64,000 nt of DNA from Mycolicibacterium alvei (GTDB lineage Bacteria > Actinomycetota > Actinomycetes > Mycobacteriales > Mycobacteriaceae), in the NCBI RefSeq assembly GCF_010727325.1, contig NZ_AP022565.1, positions 682,001-746,000 of the forward strand, read 5' to 3'. The position numbers were made by a program, and so were the translations under genes. The notes beneath the pieces were generated by a model. The model ran no database searches, was not told the origin of the DNA, and was given only the letters and a program-made list of their open reading frames with translations. Below, piece by piece: positions 53,898-61,624 of the stretch (the first letter of the stretch is position 1; each line of letters begins with the position of its first letter).

Positions 53898-53925
53898 GCG
53901 GAAGCCGCTGCGTAGTGTTCATCAG

Positions 53926-55197
53926 GTGAGCGCACGCGCAGGCATCATCGTCACCGGAACCGAAGTACTCACCGGCAGGGTTCAGGATCGCAACGGCCCG
54001 TGGCTGGCTGACCAGCTGCTCGAGCTTGGCGTCGAGCTCGCACATATTACGATCTGCGGCGACCGCCCCCGCGACATCACGGCCCAACTACGGTTCCTGG
54101 CCGACGAGGGCGTGGACCTGATCGTGACGAGCGGCGGGCTGGGGCCGACGGCCGACGACCTCACCGTCGCGACGGTTGCCGAGTTCTGCGGTCGTGAACT
54201 CGCACTCGACGTGGCCATGGAGGAGCGGATCGCCGCCATCCTGCGCAGGCTGATCGGTGACCGGCCCGGCGTGGATTTCGATGCGGTACGTGCGGCCAAC
54301 CGTAAGCAGGCCATGGTGCCCGTCGGTGCCGAGGTCCTCGCGCCCGTCGGTACCGCCCCCGGCGTCGTTGTGGGCGGCGACGGCCCCACCATCGTGGTGC
54401 TGCCCGGCCCGCCGCGGGAGTTGCAGCCGATGTGGCACACCGCCGTCGCGACCGAGGCTGTGCAACAGGCTATTTCAGGCCGAACGCAGTACCGGCAGGA
54501 AATGCTGCGGATGTTCGGCCTCGCCGAATCCGGTCTGGCCGAGACGTTGCGTGAGGCCGAGGGCGCCATCGCGGGTTTCGACGCACTGGAGATCACCACG
54601 TGCCTGCGTCGCGGCGAACTTGAGATCGTCACGCGATATGAGCCCGACGCCGCCGATGCCTACCGGGATCTTGTGACGCTGTTGCGCGACCGGCACGGTG
54701 CCACGCTGTACTCCGAGGACGGCACCACCGTCGACGAGCAGGTGGCCGGGTTGCTCGCCGGACACCGGATCGCCACCGCCGAATCCTGCACTGCCGGACT
54801 CCTGGCCGCCCGATTGGCCGATATCCCAGGCTGTTCCGACTACTTTGCCGGTGGGGTGGTCAGCTATTCGAACGAGGCCAAGGCCGAAATGCTGAACGTA
54901 GATCCGGTTCTGATCGCCGAGTGCGGTGCAGTGTCCGAACCGGTGGTCGAATCCATGGTCAACGGCGCGCTATATCACTTCGGTGCCGATACCGCGGTGG
55001 CGATCAGCGGCATCGCCGGACCGGACGGCGGCTCCCCGGAAAAGCCCGTCGGCACCGTATGTTTCGCGGTCCGGGCCGGATCGGTGGCCATCACCCGGAC
55101 CCTGCTGCTCCCGGGCAACCGATCCGACATCCGGGAGCGAGCCACCACGGTTGCCATGCACCTGCTGCGTCGGGCCCTCACCGGGGTTGGCGACTGA
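53926..55197 (+). CDS. cinA: CinA: competence/damage-inducible, nicotinamide-nucleotide amidase type
   Basis: A 423-residue two-domain protein. The N-terminal MoaB/COG1058 domain ([52 protein letters not shown]) is an ADP-ribose/NAD-related pyrophosphatase. The C-terminal PncC domain ([38 protein letters not shown]) deamidates nicotinamide mononucleotide. The start is GTG 53926. Length and order are normal. In mycobacteria CinA has been tied to NAD salvage and drug tolerance. Confidence 0.95.
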   Translation: MSARAGIIVTGTEVLTGRVQDRNGPWLADQLLELGVELAHITICGDRPRDITAQLRFLADEGVDLIVTSGGLGPTADDLTVATVAEFCGRELALDVAMEERIAAILRRLIGDRPGVDFDAVRAANRKQAMVPVGAEVLAPVGTAPGVVVGGDGPTIVVLPGPPRELQPMWHTAVATEAVQQAISGRTQYRQEMLRMFGLAESGLAETLREAEGAIAGFDALEITTCLRRGELEIVTRYEPDAADAYRDLVTLLRDRHGATLYSEDGTTVDEQVAGLLAGHRIATAESCTAGLLAARLADIPGCSDYFAGGVVSYSNEAKAEMLNVDPVLIAECGAVSEPVVESMVNGALYHFGADTAVAISGIAGPDGGSPEKPVGTVCFAVRAGSVAITRTLLLPGNRSDIRERATTVAMHLLRRALTGVGD

Positions 55198-55206
55198 ACG
55201 CCGGCA

Positions 55207-55857
55207 TCAACGGGTCACCGGTATCGAGCGCCGCGCCTCATCGACACATCGGGACCAGTCCTCGGCCCCGTCGATGGCGGTGACCGCACGTAGCCCGAAG
55301 GCGCTGGAGATCACGACATCGGGTTGCAGACTCGCCAACAGGTTCAGGCTGTCGGCCATGGCTGCGGCGTCGCCGTAACCCGGGACCACAAAGGTCGCCC
55401 ACCGTCCGTCGGCAGCAACGAACATGGAGTCCCCGGTGAACAGGTAACGGCCCTCGGCACCTCGCACGAGATAGCAGGTGCTGCCCGGCGTGTGTCCGGG
55501 GGTGGGTATCACCTCGACGCCGCGGTCATCGACATGCCGGGAGGACAGCGGTACGTCGATCGGATGGTGCTGCCCGATCCTCTCGCGTTCGGCGGCGGGC
55601 GCGTGCAACAGGGAACCGAACCGCTCGGCGATGCGGGCCAGCATCGGCCCGGCCTCGTCCTGATGCGACAGATAGTGATCGTCGACCCCGCCCAGCGAAT
55701 CCAGCGTGGCGAAGTCGGCGTCACCGGCGGGGCAGTAGAACAGCGCGTTGTGTCCGCCCGGCGTCCACAGGTAGGCGTGCGTGGTCAGTCCGGGAAACGG
55801 TGTATCGGTGCGTGTTTCCCAGAGATCCGTCCGGATCTGGGTCATCGAGGTGGTCAT
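55207..55857 (-). CDS. Metallo-beta-lactamase-fold hydrolase
   Basis: About 216 residues from ATG 55857 (MTTSMTQIRTDLWETRTDTP). Zn ligands are present as YLSHQDEAGP in place of the usual HxHxDH, TPGHTPGS and FTGDSMF. The first motif is atypical (SHQDEA), so the metal site may hold fewer ligands. Likely a glyoxalase II- or lactonase-like hydrolase. A SoxR/MerR-like dyad lies just upstream, and the start may be leaderless. Confidence 0.8.
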   Translation of the reverse strand: MTTSMTQIRTDLWETRTDTPFPGLTTHAYLWTPGGHNALFYCPAGDADFATLDSLGGVDDHYLSHQDEAGPMLARIAERFGSLLHAPAAERERIGQHHPIDVPLSSRHVDDRGVEVIPTPGHTPGSTCYLVRGAEGRYLFTGDSMFVAADGRWATFVVPGYGDAAAMADSLNLLASLQPDVVISSAFGLRAVTAIDGAEDWSRCVDEARRSIPVTR

Positions 55858-55872
55858 GACGACAGCCTCGAC

Positions 55873-55890
55873 CCTCAACATTGGTTGAGG
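55873..55890 (-). promoter_or_regulatory. SoxR/MerR-like operator
   Basis: On the gene strand, CCTCAACCAATGTTGAGG has perfect 7-bp arms and matches 13 of 18 bases of the SoxR site. TTGACC (-35) lies directly upstream, and 19 bases later GAGGCT (a poor -10) stands 6 bases before ATG 55857. A 19-base spacer with the dyad inside is the MerR-class arrangement. Confidence 0.5.
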
Positions 55891-55906
55891 TCAACCCTCG
55901 GCGGAC

Positions 55907-56821
55907 TCAGTCGGTTTTCGACTCGTCCCACATCGAGATCATCGTGCCCATGATCTCCTCGGCGCAGCCCAGTCCACCGAGGTGGCTCTCGTAGGGCAGT
56001 TCGGTCATCACCGCATCGGGCAGTCGCGACACCACATGCTGGCCGTGCGCGAACGGAACGATGTGGTCATGGTCGCCGTGCCACCAGCGCACCGGAACCT
56101 TGACCTCGTCGAGTCGGAAGCCCCAGTCACGCTCGAACACCACGATGTCGTAGAACGGGGCGGCCAACTGCTTACGGCTGCCGTTGAGCAGATCGTCGAG
56201 GAACATCGCCTTGAACTCGGGCCGGCCGAGCATGCGTCGGTCACCCTCGGGGGAGATCCGCGCATAGATCTCCAGGGCCGGGGAGGCGACCGGGCGGATC
56301 AGCCGGATCAGTCCGGAGGCGGCCAACCGGATCGGGGCACCGGCCACCTCCAGAATCGGTGCGACCGCCGCGCCGAGTTGCATCAGGGGACTGCTGATCG
56401 CGTCGGGGCCGATCATCGGAGCCACCCCGCCGAGCACCCCGGCCGCGACCACCCGGTCGGGCATGGCCGCCGCGGTGGCCAGCGTGTACGGCCCGCCCCC
56501 GGACAATCCGATGACGGACATCTTGTTTATGCCCAGGGTGTCGGCGATGGTGCGCAGATCGTCACCGAAATCGAGCACGCGGTCGTACTGGTGTGGGGTG
56601 GACGAACCGATGCCGGGCCGGTCCACGCCGATCAACCGGATGTGGTTGCGTTCGGCATAGATCCGGGCCTCGGTCGGGATCTGCCGGCGGGCACCCGGGG
56701 TGCCGTGCAGCCAGAACACCGCACGGCCCTGCGGGTCACCGAATTCGGCGAAGCCGAGCTGACGGCCGTCGCCGACGGCAACATTGCCTTCCAATTTGGG
56801 GCGATCGATCGGAATGACCAT
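55907..56821 (-). CDS. Alpha/beta hydrolase
   Basis: A 304-residue hydrolase with the oxyanion region FWLHGTPGARRQ, nucleophile elbow IGLSGGGPYTLA (Ser), acid in WWHGDHDHIVPF and His in YESHLGGLG. It contains a cap domain between about residues 120 and 200. No signal peptide, so likely cytoplasmic; the ester or amide substrate is unknown. 32 bases separate it from the aldolase upstream, suggesting co-transcription. Confidence 0.87.
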   Translation of the reverse strand: MVIPIDRPKLEGNVAVGDGRQLGFAEFGDPQGRAVFWLHGTPGARRQIPTEARIYAERNHIRLIGVDRPGIGSSTPHQYDRVLDFGDDLRTIADTLGINKMSVIGLSGGGPYTLATAAAMPDRVVAAGVLGGVAPMIGPDAISSPLMQLGAAVAPILEVAGAPIRLAASGLIRLIRPVASPALEIYARISPEGDRRMLGRPEFKAMFLDDLLNGSRKQLAAPFYDIVVFERDWGFRLDEVKVPVRWWHGDHDHIVPFAHGQHVVSRLPDAVMTELPYESHLGGLGCAEEIMGTMISMWDESKTD

Positions 56822-56853
56822 CTTCGTGTGCCTCGCTTCGCCGGAGTCCGCGT

Positions 56854-57747
56854 CTAGCCCGCGACGGACGCGTCGTAAATGGACTGGATGGACTTGTCCA
56901 GCGTGGCGTTGAACTCGTCATCGCTCTGCTGGGCCGAAAGACCCTCGGTGAGCGCCCGGCTGAAGCTGGCGATCACACCGGTGTTCTCGGCGAGCATCTT
57001 GTTGGCGTCATCGCGCGAGTAGCCGCCGGACAGCGCCACGACCCGCATCACCTTCGGATGACCGACCAGCGACTGGTAGTGGTTGGCGACGGTCGGCAGC
57101 GTCAGCTTGAGCATGACCAACTGGTCGGCGGGCAGCGCGTCGAGGTTCTTGGTGATCTCGTCGCGGAGCAGGTCCTCGGCCTCGGCCTTGTCGGAGATCG
57201 AGATGGTGACCTCGGGTTCGATGATCGGGACCAGACCGTGCGAGAGCACCTGCTTGGCCACCTCGAACTGCTGGGCGACCACGGCGGCGATACCGTCGGC
57301 GTCGGCAGCGCCGATCACCGAGCGCTCCTTGGTGCCGAAGATGCCGTTCTTCGCCGCGCGGGCCAGCAGATCGTCCAAGCCGGGCATCGGCTTCATCACC
57401 TGCACGCCGTCGGCGACGTCGGCCAGACCCTTGTCGATCTTCAGCAGCGGCACCACGCCTTTGTCCTCCCAGAGGTAGGTCGCGGTGGGCTTGCCGTCGA
57501 TGGAGCGGTCCATGGTCTGCTCGAAGAGGATCGCGGCCAGCACCCGGTCACCGTTGAACACCGGGGAGGTGATGATGCGCGAGCGCATCTGGTGGATCAG
57601 GTCGAACATCTCCTCCTCGGAGGAGTAGGCGCTCTCTTCGACCCCGTAGAGACGGAGTGCCTTGGGGGTCGACCCGCCGCTCTGGTCGAGCGCGGCGATG
57701 AAGCCCTTACCCGTGGTCATCTTGTCGGCCTGCTGCTGGTTCACCAT
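56854..57747 (-). CDS. fda: Class I fructose-bisphosphate aldolase
   Basis: A 297-residue aldolase that cleaves fructose 1,6-bisphosphate through a Schiff-base Lys, unlike the metal-dependent class II enzyme usual in mycobacteria. [20 protein letters not shown] at the N-terminus, [20 protein letters not shown], and [14 protein letters not shown] with the catalytic Lys mark the family. Length is normal. It could serve glycolysis and gluconeogenesis when metals are scarce. Start ATG 57747. Confidence 0.92.
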   Translation of the reverse strand: MVNQQQADKMTTGKGFIAALDQSGGSTPKALRLYGVEESAYSSEEEMFDLIHQMRSRIITSPVFNGDRVLAAILFEQTMDRSIDGKPTATYLWEDKGVVPLLKIDKGLADVADGVQVMKPMPGLDDLLARAAKNGIFGTKERSVIGAADADGIAAVVAQQFEVAKQVLSHGLVPIIEPEVTISISDKAEAEDLLRDEITKNLDALPADQLVMLKLTLPTVANHYQSLVGHPKVMRVVALSGGYSRDDANKMLAENTGVIASFSRALTEGLSAQQSDDEFNATLDKSIQSIYDASVAG

Positions 57748-57935
57748 GAGGTTGTCTACTCCTTTGAAGACGGCGTCGGCGATGTTTTGTTGGTCGGTAG
57801 GAGCGCCGGTTCGGTCACCGCCGGTGGCGCACCGTTCGTCTCAGAGGATATGCGGCCACGTCAAGGTGGCAACGGCCACCCGTCGGGCCGGCCCGGATCG
57901 CTTCACCCCGGGTGATCGCCGACAGTGTCCGGCGG

Positions 57936-58631
57936 CTACCGGGGCGCCAGGACCACCGGTGCGGACAGGAACTCGCGGTACTCGACCATCGGTTCGCGCT
58001 TGAGGACCGCACTTCCCGAGGTGACGAGCAACTCGGTAGGTGAGACCGCGTAGTTCACCTGGTAGTTGCGGGCGACGAACTTGCGACCGGGCGTGACGTC
58101 GGCCGACGCCGCGAGTGCGGCCCGGTCGGAGAGTCGCACGCCGTGGTACTCCAGTCGGCCGGTGCGATCCAGGCAGATCACGACAAGTGAGCCTTCGGTG
58201 CGGCCGATGGCCCTGGCGGTCTGGGTATCGCGGCAGCGTGCCTGGGAATCGACGAAGCCGGATCCGTCGGATGCGAACGCGGTGACGACCGGAGCGGCAC
58301 CGCGCCCGGTGGTGACCGGTCGTTGCGGATGGGTCGGATTCAGCTCATACGTTCTGGCGCCGACCGCGTACACGGAATCCCTGGCGGAGAATTTGGAAGC
58401 CAACGTGGTGATGATGACGAGTGCGGTGAGCAGGGAGCTGAGCACGGCTGCGGCCGCCACCCCGATCCCGACGGGCAGCCACTGTCGTTGTGGCGCCTTC
58501 CGGTGCCGTCCACGGCGAACCGGCTGATACGACGGATGCGGTGCGGAAACTGGGCAGGTGACCAAGCTTGCTCCCGGAGAATGGCGGTGTGATGGGCGTG
58601 GCACAGGTGACGGGCGCTGACGCGAGCTCAT
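57936..58631 (-). CDS. Single-pass membrane protein of unknown function
   Basis: A 231-residue protein: a basic, Pro-rich cytoplasmic part (SSRQRPSPVPRPSHRHSPGA; RRGRHRKAPQRQWL), one transmembrane helix (VGIGVAAAAVLSSLLTALVI, about residues 60-80), and a 150-residue outer domain with two Cys (SQARCRDTQ; LVVICLDRT) and beta strands. Start ATG 58631 is chosen over longer options lacking coding character. No family recognised; the layout is that of a mycobacterial envelope protein. Confidence 0.68.
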   Translation of the reverse strand: MSSRQRPSPVPRPSHRHSPGASLVTCPVSAPHPSYQPVRRGRHRKAPQRQWLPVGIGVAAAAVLSSLLTALVIITTLASKFSARDSVYAVGARTYELNPTHPQRPVTTGRGAAPVVTAFASDGSGFVDSQARCRDTQTARAIGRTEGSLVVICLDRTGRLEYHGVRLSDRAALAASADVTPGRKFVARNYQVNYAVSPTELLVTSGSAVLKREPMVEYREFLSAPVVLAPR

Positions 58632-58875
58632 ATTCTGCACGACGAGACACGTCGCGGTGGTGACACCGGGGAATTCGCCGAAATCCGCTCGCGGTGTGGG
58701 CCGTTCGCGCTGCGGTAGCAACGCAGCACTGAAAGTTGCTCGGCAACAGTGCGATTCGCACGCGTATCCTCGAGAGGTATCAGTACGCCGCAGGCAGAGG
58801 CGATTTGGATCGTCCACTCGGGGTGCAGCCGGCAAAACCATCTTGGTCACCTGCCCGGCTAAGGCACTTCAGCCG

Positions 58876-59622
58876 TCAGGCCGGCACCACGACGGTGAGT
58901 TCGTTGTCGTCGCGGTCCAACTTCATCCCGGCTCGGCGGGCCACCGCTGCGACACCGGCAGCACTGTCGGGTTCGCTTCGGGAACTGACCAGGGCACGCG
59001 CCAGGTGGCCCTTGTGCGCCTTGTTGAAATGACTGACCACGGTGCGTTGTCCGTCGGCTCGTTCGGCCAGCACCTGTACCCGCACCGCACCGGGGATCCG
59101 GCCCAGACCCGCGTAGGAGCCGGATCGCAGATCGACGATCAGTTCGCGGGCCGACAGATCGGCCAGTACCGGCTCCAACCGTGGGCGCCAGCGGGCGGCG
59201 AGTCCAGGTTGCCCGGGCAGTTTGGATGAGGCTGACAGCCGGTATGCGGGCACCGGATCATCAGCACGGAGCAGACCGAACAGCGCCGACCCGACGGCCA
59301 GACGACTGCGGGCCCGCGCGGCGGCCGCACCGCGCAGCGATCCGATATCGAGGGCGTCGTAGAGCACCCCGGTGTATCGCTCGATGGCGGGCATCGTGGG
59401 TGCCTGCCGGAGCGCAGCGTTGCGTTCGATCTCGGCGCCCTGGCCGGCGGAAATGGCCAGTGCCTTCCGGCAGGCCGGCGGGTCGGCGGCCAAAGCGATC
59501 AGTTCGTCGATCAGTGACTGGCGGAGCGGGGTGAGTTCAGGGGAGCTCAGAATGTCCAAACGCACCGGCGGGCCGTCCCCGCCGGTGCGTTTGGTCTCCG
59601 ACGGTGGCAGGAGCACGATCAC
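58876..59622 (-). CDS. yaaA: Peroxide stress protein YaaA (DUF328)
   Basis: A 248-residue member of the YaaA/DUF328 family (MIVLLPPSETKRTGGDGPP; AIERYTGVLYDALDIGSL; GLLRADDPVPAYRLSASSKL; VVSHFNKAHKGHLARAL). In E. coli YaaA lowers free iron during peroxide stress and binds DNA. Length is normal. The position beside metal- and thiol-related genes is suggestive, but no operon is formed; 53 bases separate it from the NlpC/P60 gene. Confidence 0.88.
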   Translation of the reverse strand: MIVLLPPSETKRTGGDGPPVRLDILSSPELTPLRQSLIDELIALAADPPACRKALAISAGQGAEIERNAALRQAPTMPAIERYTGVLYDALDIGSLRGAAAARARSRLAVGSALFGLLRADDPVPAYRLSASSKLPGQPGLAARWRPRLEPVLADLSARELIVDLRSGSYAGLGRIPGAVRVQVLAERADGQRTVVSHFNKAHKGHLARALVSSRSEPDSAAGVAAVARRAGMKLDRDDNELTVVVPA

Positions 59623-59675
59623 ATCCAGACGCTATCCGAATGCGCGCTGCCCGTTGACCACCGACCGGTGTGATG

Positions 59676-60355
59676 TCAGACGGCGAACGGCGCCGGCAGG
59701 TCGGGCGCAGGAGGCGCCGGCGGGGGTGGGACATCCAGCACGATGGGTGCCGGGGCGTCCATCGGGGCCGCCGGGGGAATCGCCTCGGCAGGCGGCGGCG
59801 GTGCGAACGGGTCGACGGGCGCCGGGGCGGCCATCAGTTCGATGGGTGCCGGGGCGGCCATCGGATCGATCGGCGGGGGTGGCGGGGCGCAAAGGGGTCC
59901 ATGGGCGCGTCCTGCGGAGCTTCGGGTTCCATGGGCAGATACATGTGGTGGCTGAACTGGCGCTGGTATGCGCCGCCGCCGCCAATCTTGACGCCGTGAC
60001 CACCCTCGCCCGAGGACACCGCGGTGCCGTCCGGCAGGGTCACGGCGGTGTGGCCGCTGTTCCAGCCGATCACCAGGGCGCCGGGCTGTGTCCCGTACTT
60101 GAAGCCGCGGGCCAGGAGCGCACGCTCCTGGTTTCCGGTGTTGAACCGGTCCCCGTAGACCGGGCGGCCGGTCGCCATATTGCTGACCCAGGAAGCCAGG
60201 CCTGAGCAGTCGGTGCCGGCCGGCGAGTCTCCACCCGAGATGTACGGCGTGCCCGAAACCTGCTGGACAAGCGCCATAAGCGTCGCGATAGCAAACATGC
60301 GGCGGGACGCTAGCAGAGCTGATTTTGAGCGGGCAAAATTTGTGACTCCGTTCAC
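59676..60355 (-). pseudogene. NlpC/P60-type secreted protein, frameshift in Pro-rich tail
   Basis: GTG 60355 or ATG 60298 begins a product with a short hydrophobic start (MFAIATLMALVQQVSG) and an NlpC/P60 fold. Catalytic Cys is in SPAGTDCSGLASWVSN and His in IGWNSGHTAVTLPDG, followed by GGGGAYQRQFSHHMYLP. At about 59890 the frame that should read DPFAPPPPPIDPMAAPAP instead reads DPFAPRHPRRSIRWPP and stops at 59834. The next frame continues the Pro/Ala tail to 59676. One missing C in a GC run explains this; the catalytic domain is unaffected. Possibly a sequencing error. Confidence 0.75.
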
Positions 60356-60841
60356 AGAAGGTGCCGCATATGGACTGGTTCACGCATTTTGGGATTCAGT
60401 GTGGTTGTCTGCGCGTGTAATTCGGTTGCCAGGAGCGGGTGCTTCGCCGGTAGTCGGTCGGTGCATCACGCAATCGCCAATAGTGCTGTGGCACTAGGGT
60501 TTGTGTTGTGTTTGAGCGCGTTGGTCATCGGCTTCGACGGCCCAGCGGAGAACCGAATCACATTGATGTGAAGGATATTTCGGAACCCGGCCTACCGCGT
60601 GCCCGACTGGGGGACGTCGTAGGTGCCGATATCGGTACCCCTGCGATGTCTTCCATATATACGGAAAGGGCGGTCGGTGATGCTGGCAATGTCGACCCTG
60701 TTCAGATGGTGGCTGGGAACCGGCGATCCCGTGCGCCGATCCATGGTTCCGACGCCTGTGCCCGGGACCGGCAGAGGTTTGATGTGCAGCCAATTGGCTG
60801 CATAATTGCACGGTGCAGCCGGACGAGCTGCGCGCGATGGG
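60356..60841. other. Intergenic region with three palindromes
   Basis: 486 bases without a convincing gene. Open frames here lack coding character and good starts. Three palindromes are present: GGTGCCGATATCGGTACC (60622-60639, one mismatch), TTCCATATATACGGAA (60651-60666, one mismatch) and a perfect 18-bp one at 60785-60802. The region lies between the divergent NlpC/P60 and ArsR-SRPBCC genes, so it probably holds both promoters. Confidence 0.6.
60785..60802. promoter_or_regulatory. Perfect 18-bp palindrome, likely ArsR-family operator
   Basis: TGCAGCCAATTGGCTGCA is fully self-complementary and ends 39 bases before the ArsR-SRPBCC start. ArsR-type dimers bind such sites; a regulator commonly represses its own gene. 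Confidence 0.7.
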
Positions 60842-61624
60842 ATGGCGAGGGTGGACGAGGTCTTCAAAGCGCTGGCGGATCCGAGTCGGCGGCTGCTACT
60901 GGACAGCCTCAACGACACGAACGGTCAGAGCCTGCGAGAGCTCTGTAGCGGACTGTCGATGGCGCGGCAATCGGTCAGCAAGCACCTGGCGGTGCTGGAG
61001 GCGGCCAATCTCGTCACGACGCTGCGTCAGGGTCGGGAGAAACTGCACTACCTCAACGCCGAACCGATCAATGCCATCGCCGACCGCTGGATCGACCGGT
61101 ACGACTCCACGCGGGTGCCGGCCCTCGCTGACCTGAAGACGGTATTGGAAAGCGCGGCCAAGCCGGGCGAGTTCGTGTACACCACCTACATCCCCACCAC
61201 CCCGGAGAGGCTGTGGCAGGCGATCACCAACCCGGAGTACTCCCGCGGCTACCTGGGACATGCCATCGAATCCGAGTGGCAGAAGGGGTCGACCTACGCC
61301 TGGGTCGAAGGCGGACTCCGGATTGAGGACCCCGAGCAGGTGGTCGTCGAGTCCGATGCCTATCAGCGGTTGGCCTTCACGTTCCACACGTTTACGCCCG
61401 AACTGAGTCGGATTGCTCCGGATTTGAGCGAGGAGGACGTCATCAAGGCGGCGGCCGAACCCCGGTCGCGCGTGTCGTTCGACATCGAACCGGTCGGGGA
61501 TCAGGTGAAGCTCACGCTGATCCACGACGGTTTCGACCCGGGCGGTGCCGTGCAGGAGACGATCTCGCACGACTGGCCGATCAAACTGTCCAGCCTGAAG
61601 TCAGGACTGGAGCACGCAGTTTAG
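60842..61624 (+). CDS. ArsR-family HTH fused to SRPBCC/AHSA1 domain
   Basis: A 260-residue two-domain regulator. Residues 1-90 are a winged helix of the ArsR/SmtB family ([38 protein letters not shown]) without the cysteine metal sites of ArsR or SmtB. Residues 105-255 are an AHSA1/START-like SRPBCC domain ([30 protein letters not shown]) that can hold a hydrophobic ligand. This fusion suggests a lipid- or aromatic-sensing repressor. ATG 60842 chosen. Convergent with mmpL (4-base overlap). Confidence 0.85.
   Translation: MARVDEVFKALADPSRRLLLDSLNDTNGQSLRELCSGLSMARQSVSKHLAVLEAANLVTTLRQGREKLHYLNAEPINAIADRWIDRYDSTRVPALADLKTVLESAAKPGEFVYTTYIPTTPERLWQAITNPEYSRGYLGHAIESEWQKGSTYAWVEGGLRIEDPEQVVVESDAYQRLAFTFHTFTPELSRIAPDLSEEDVIKAAAEPRSRVSFDIEPVGDQVKLTLIHDGFDPGGAVQETISHDWPIKLSSLKSGLEHAV

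Noticed and set aside
60508..60948. 146-codon plus-strand frame before the ArsR-SRPBCC gene
   Set aside because: Runs out of frame into the regulator gene, has no recognisable domain and passes through all three palindromes.
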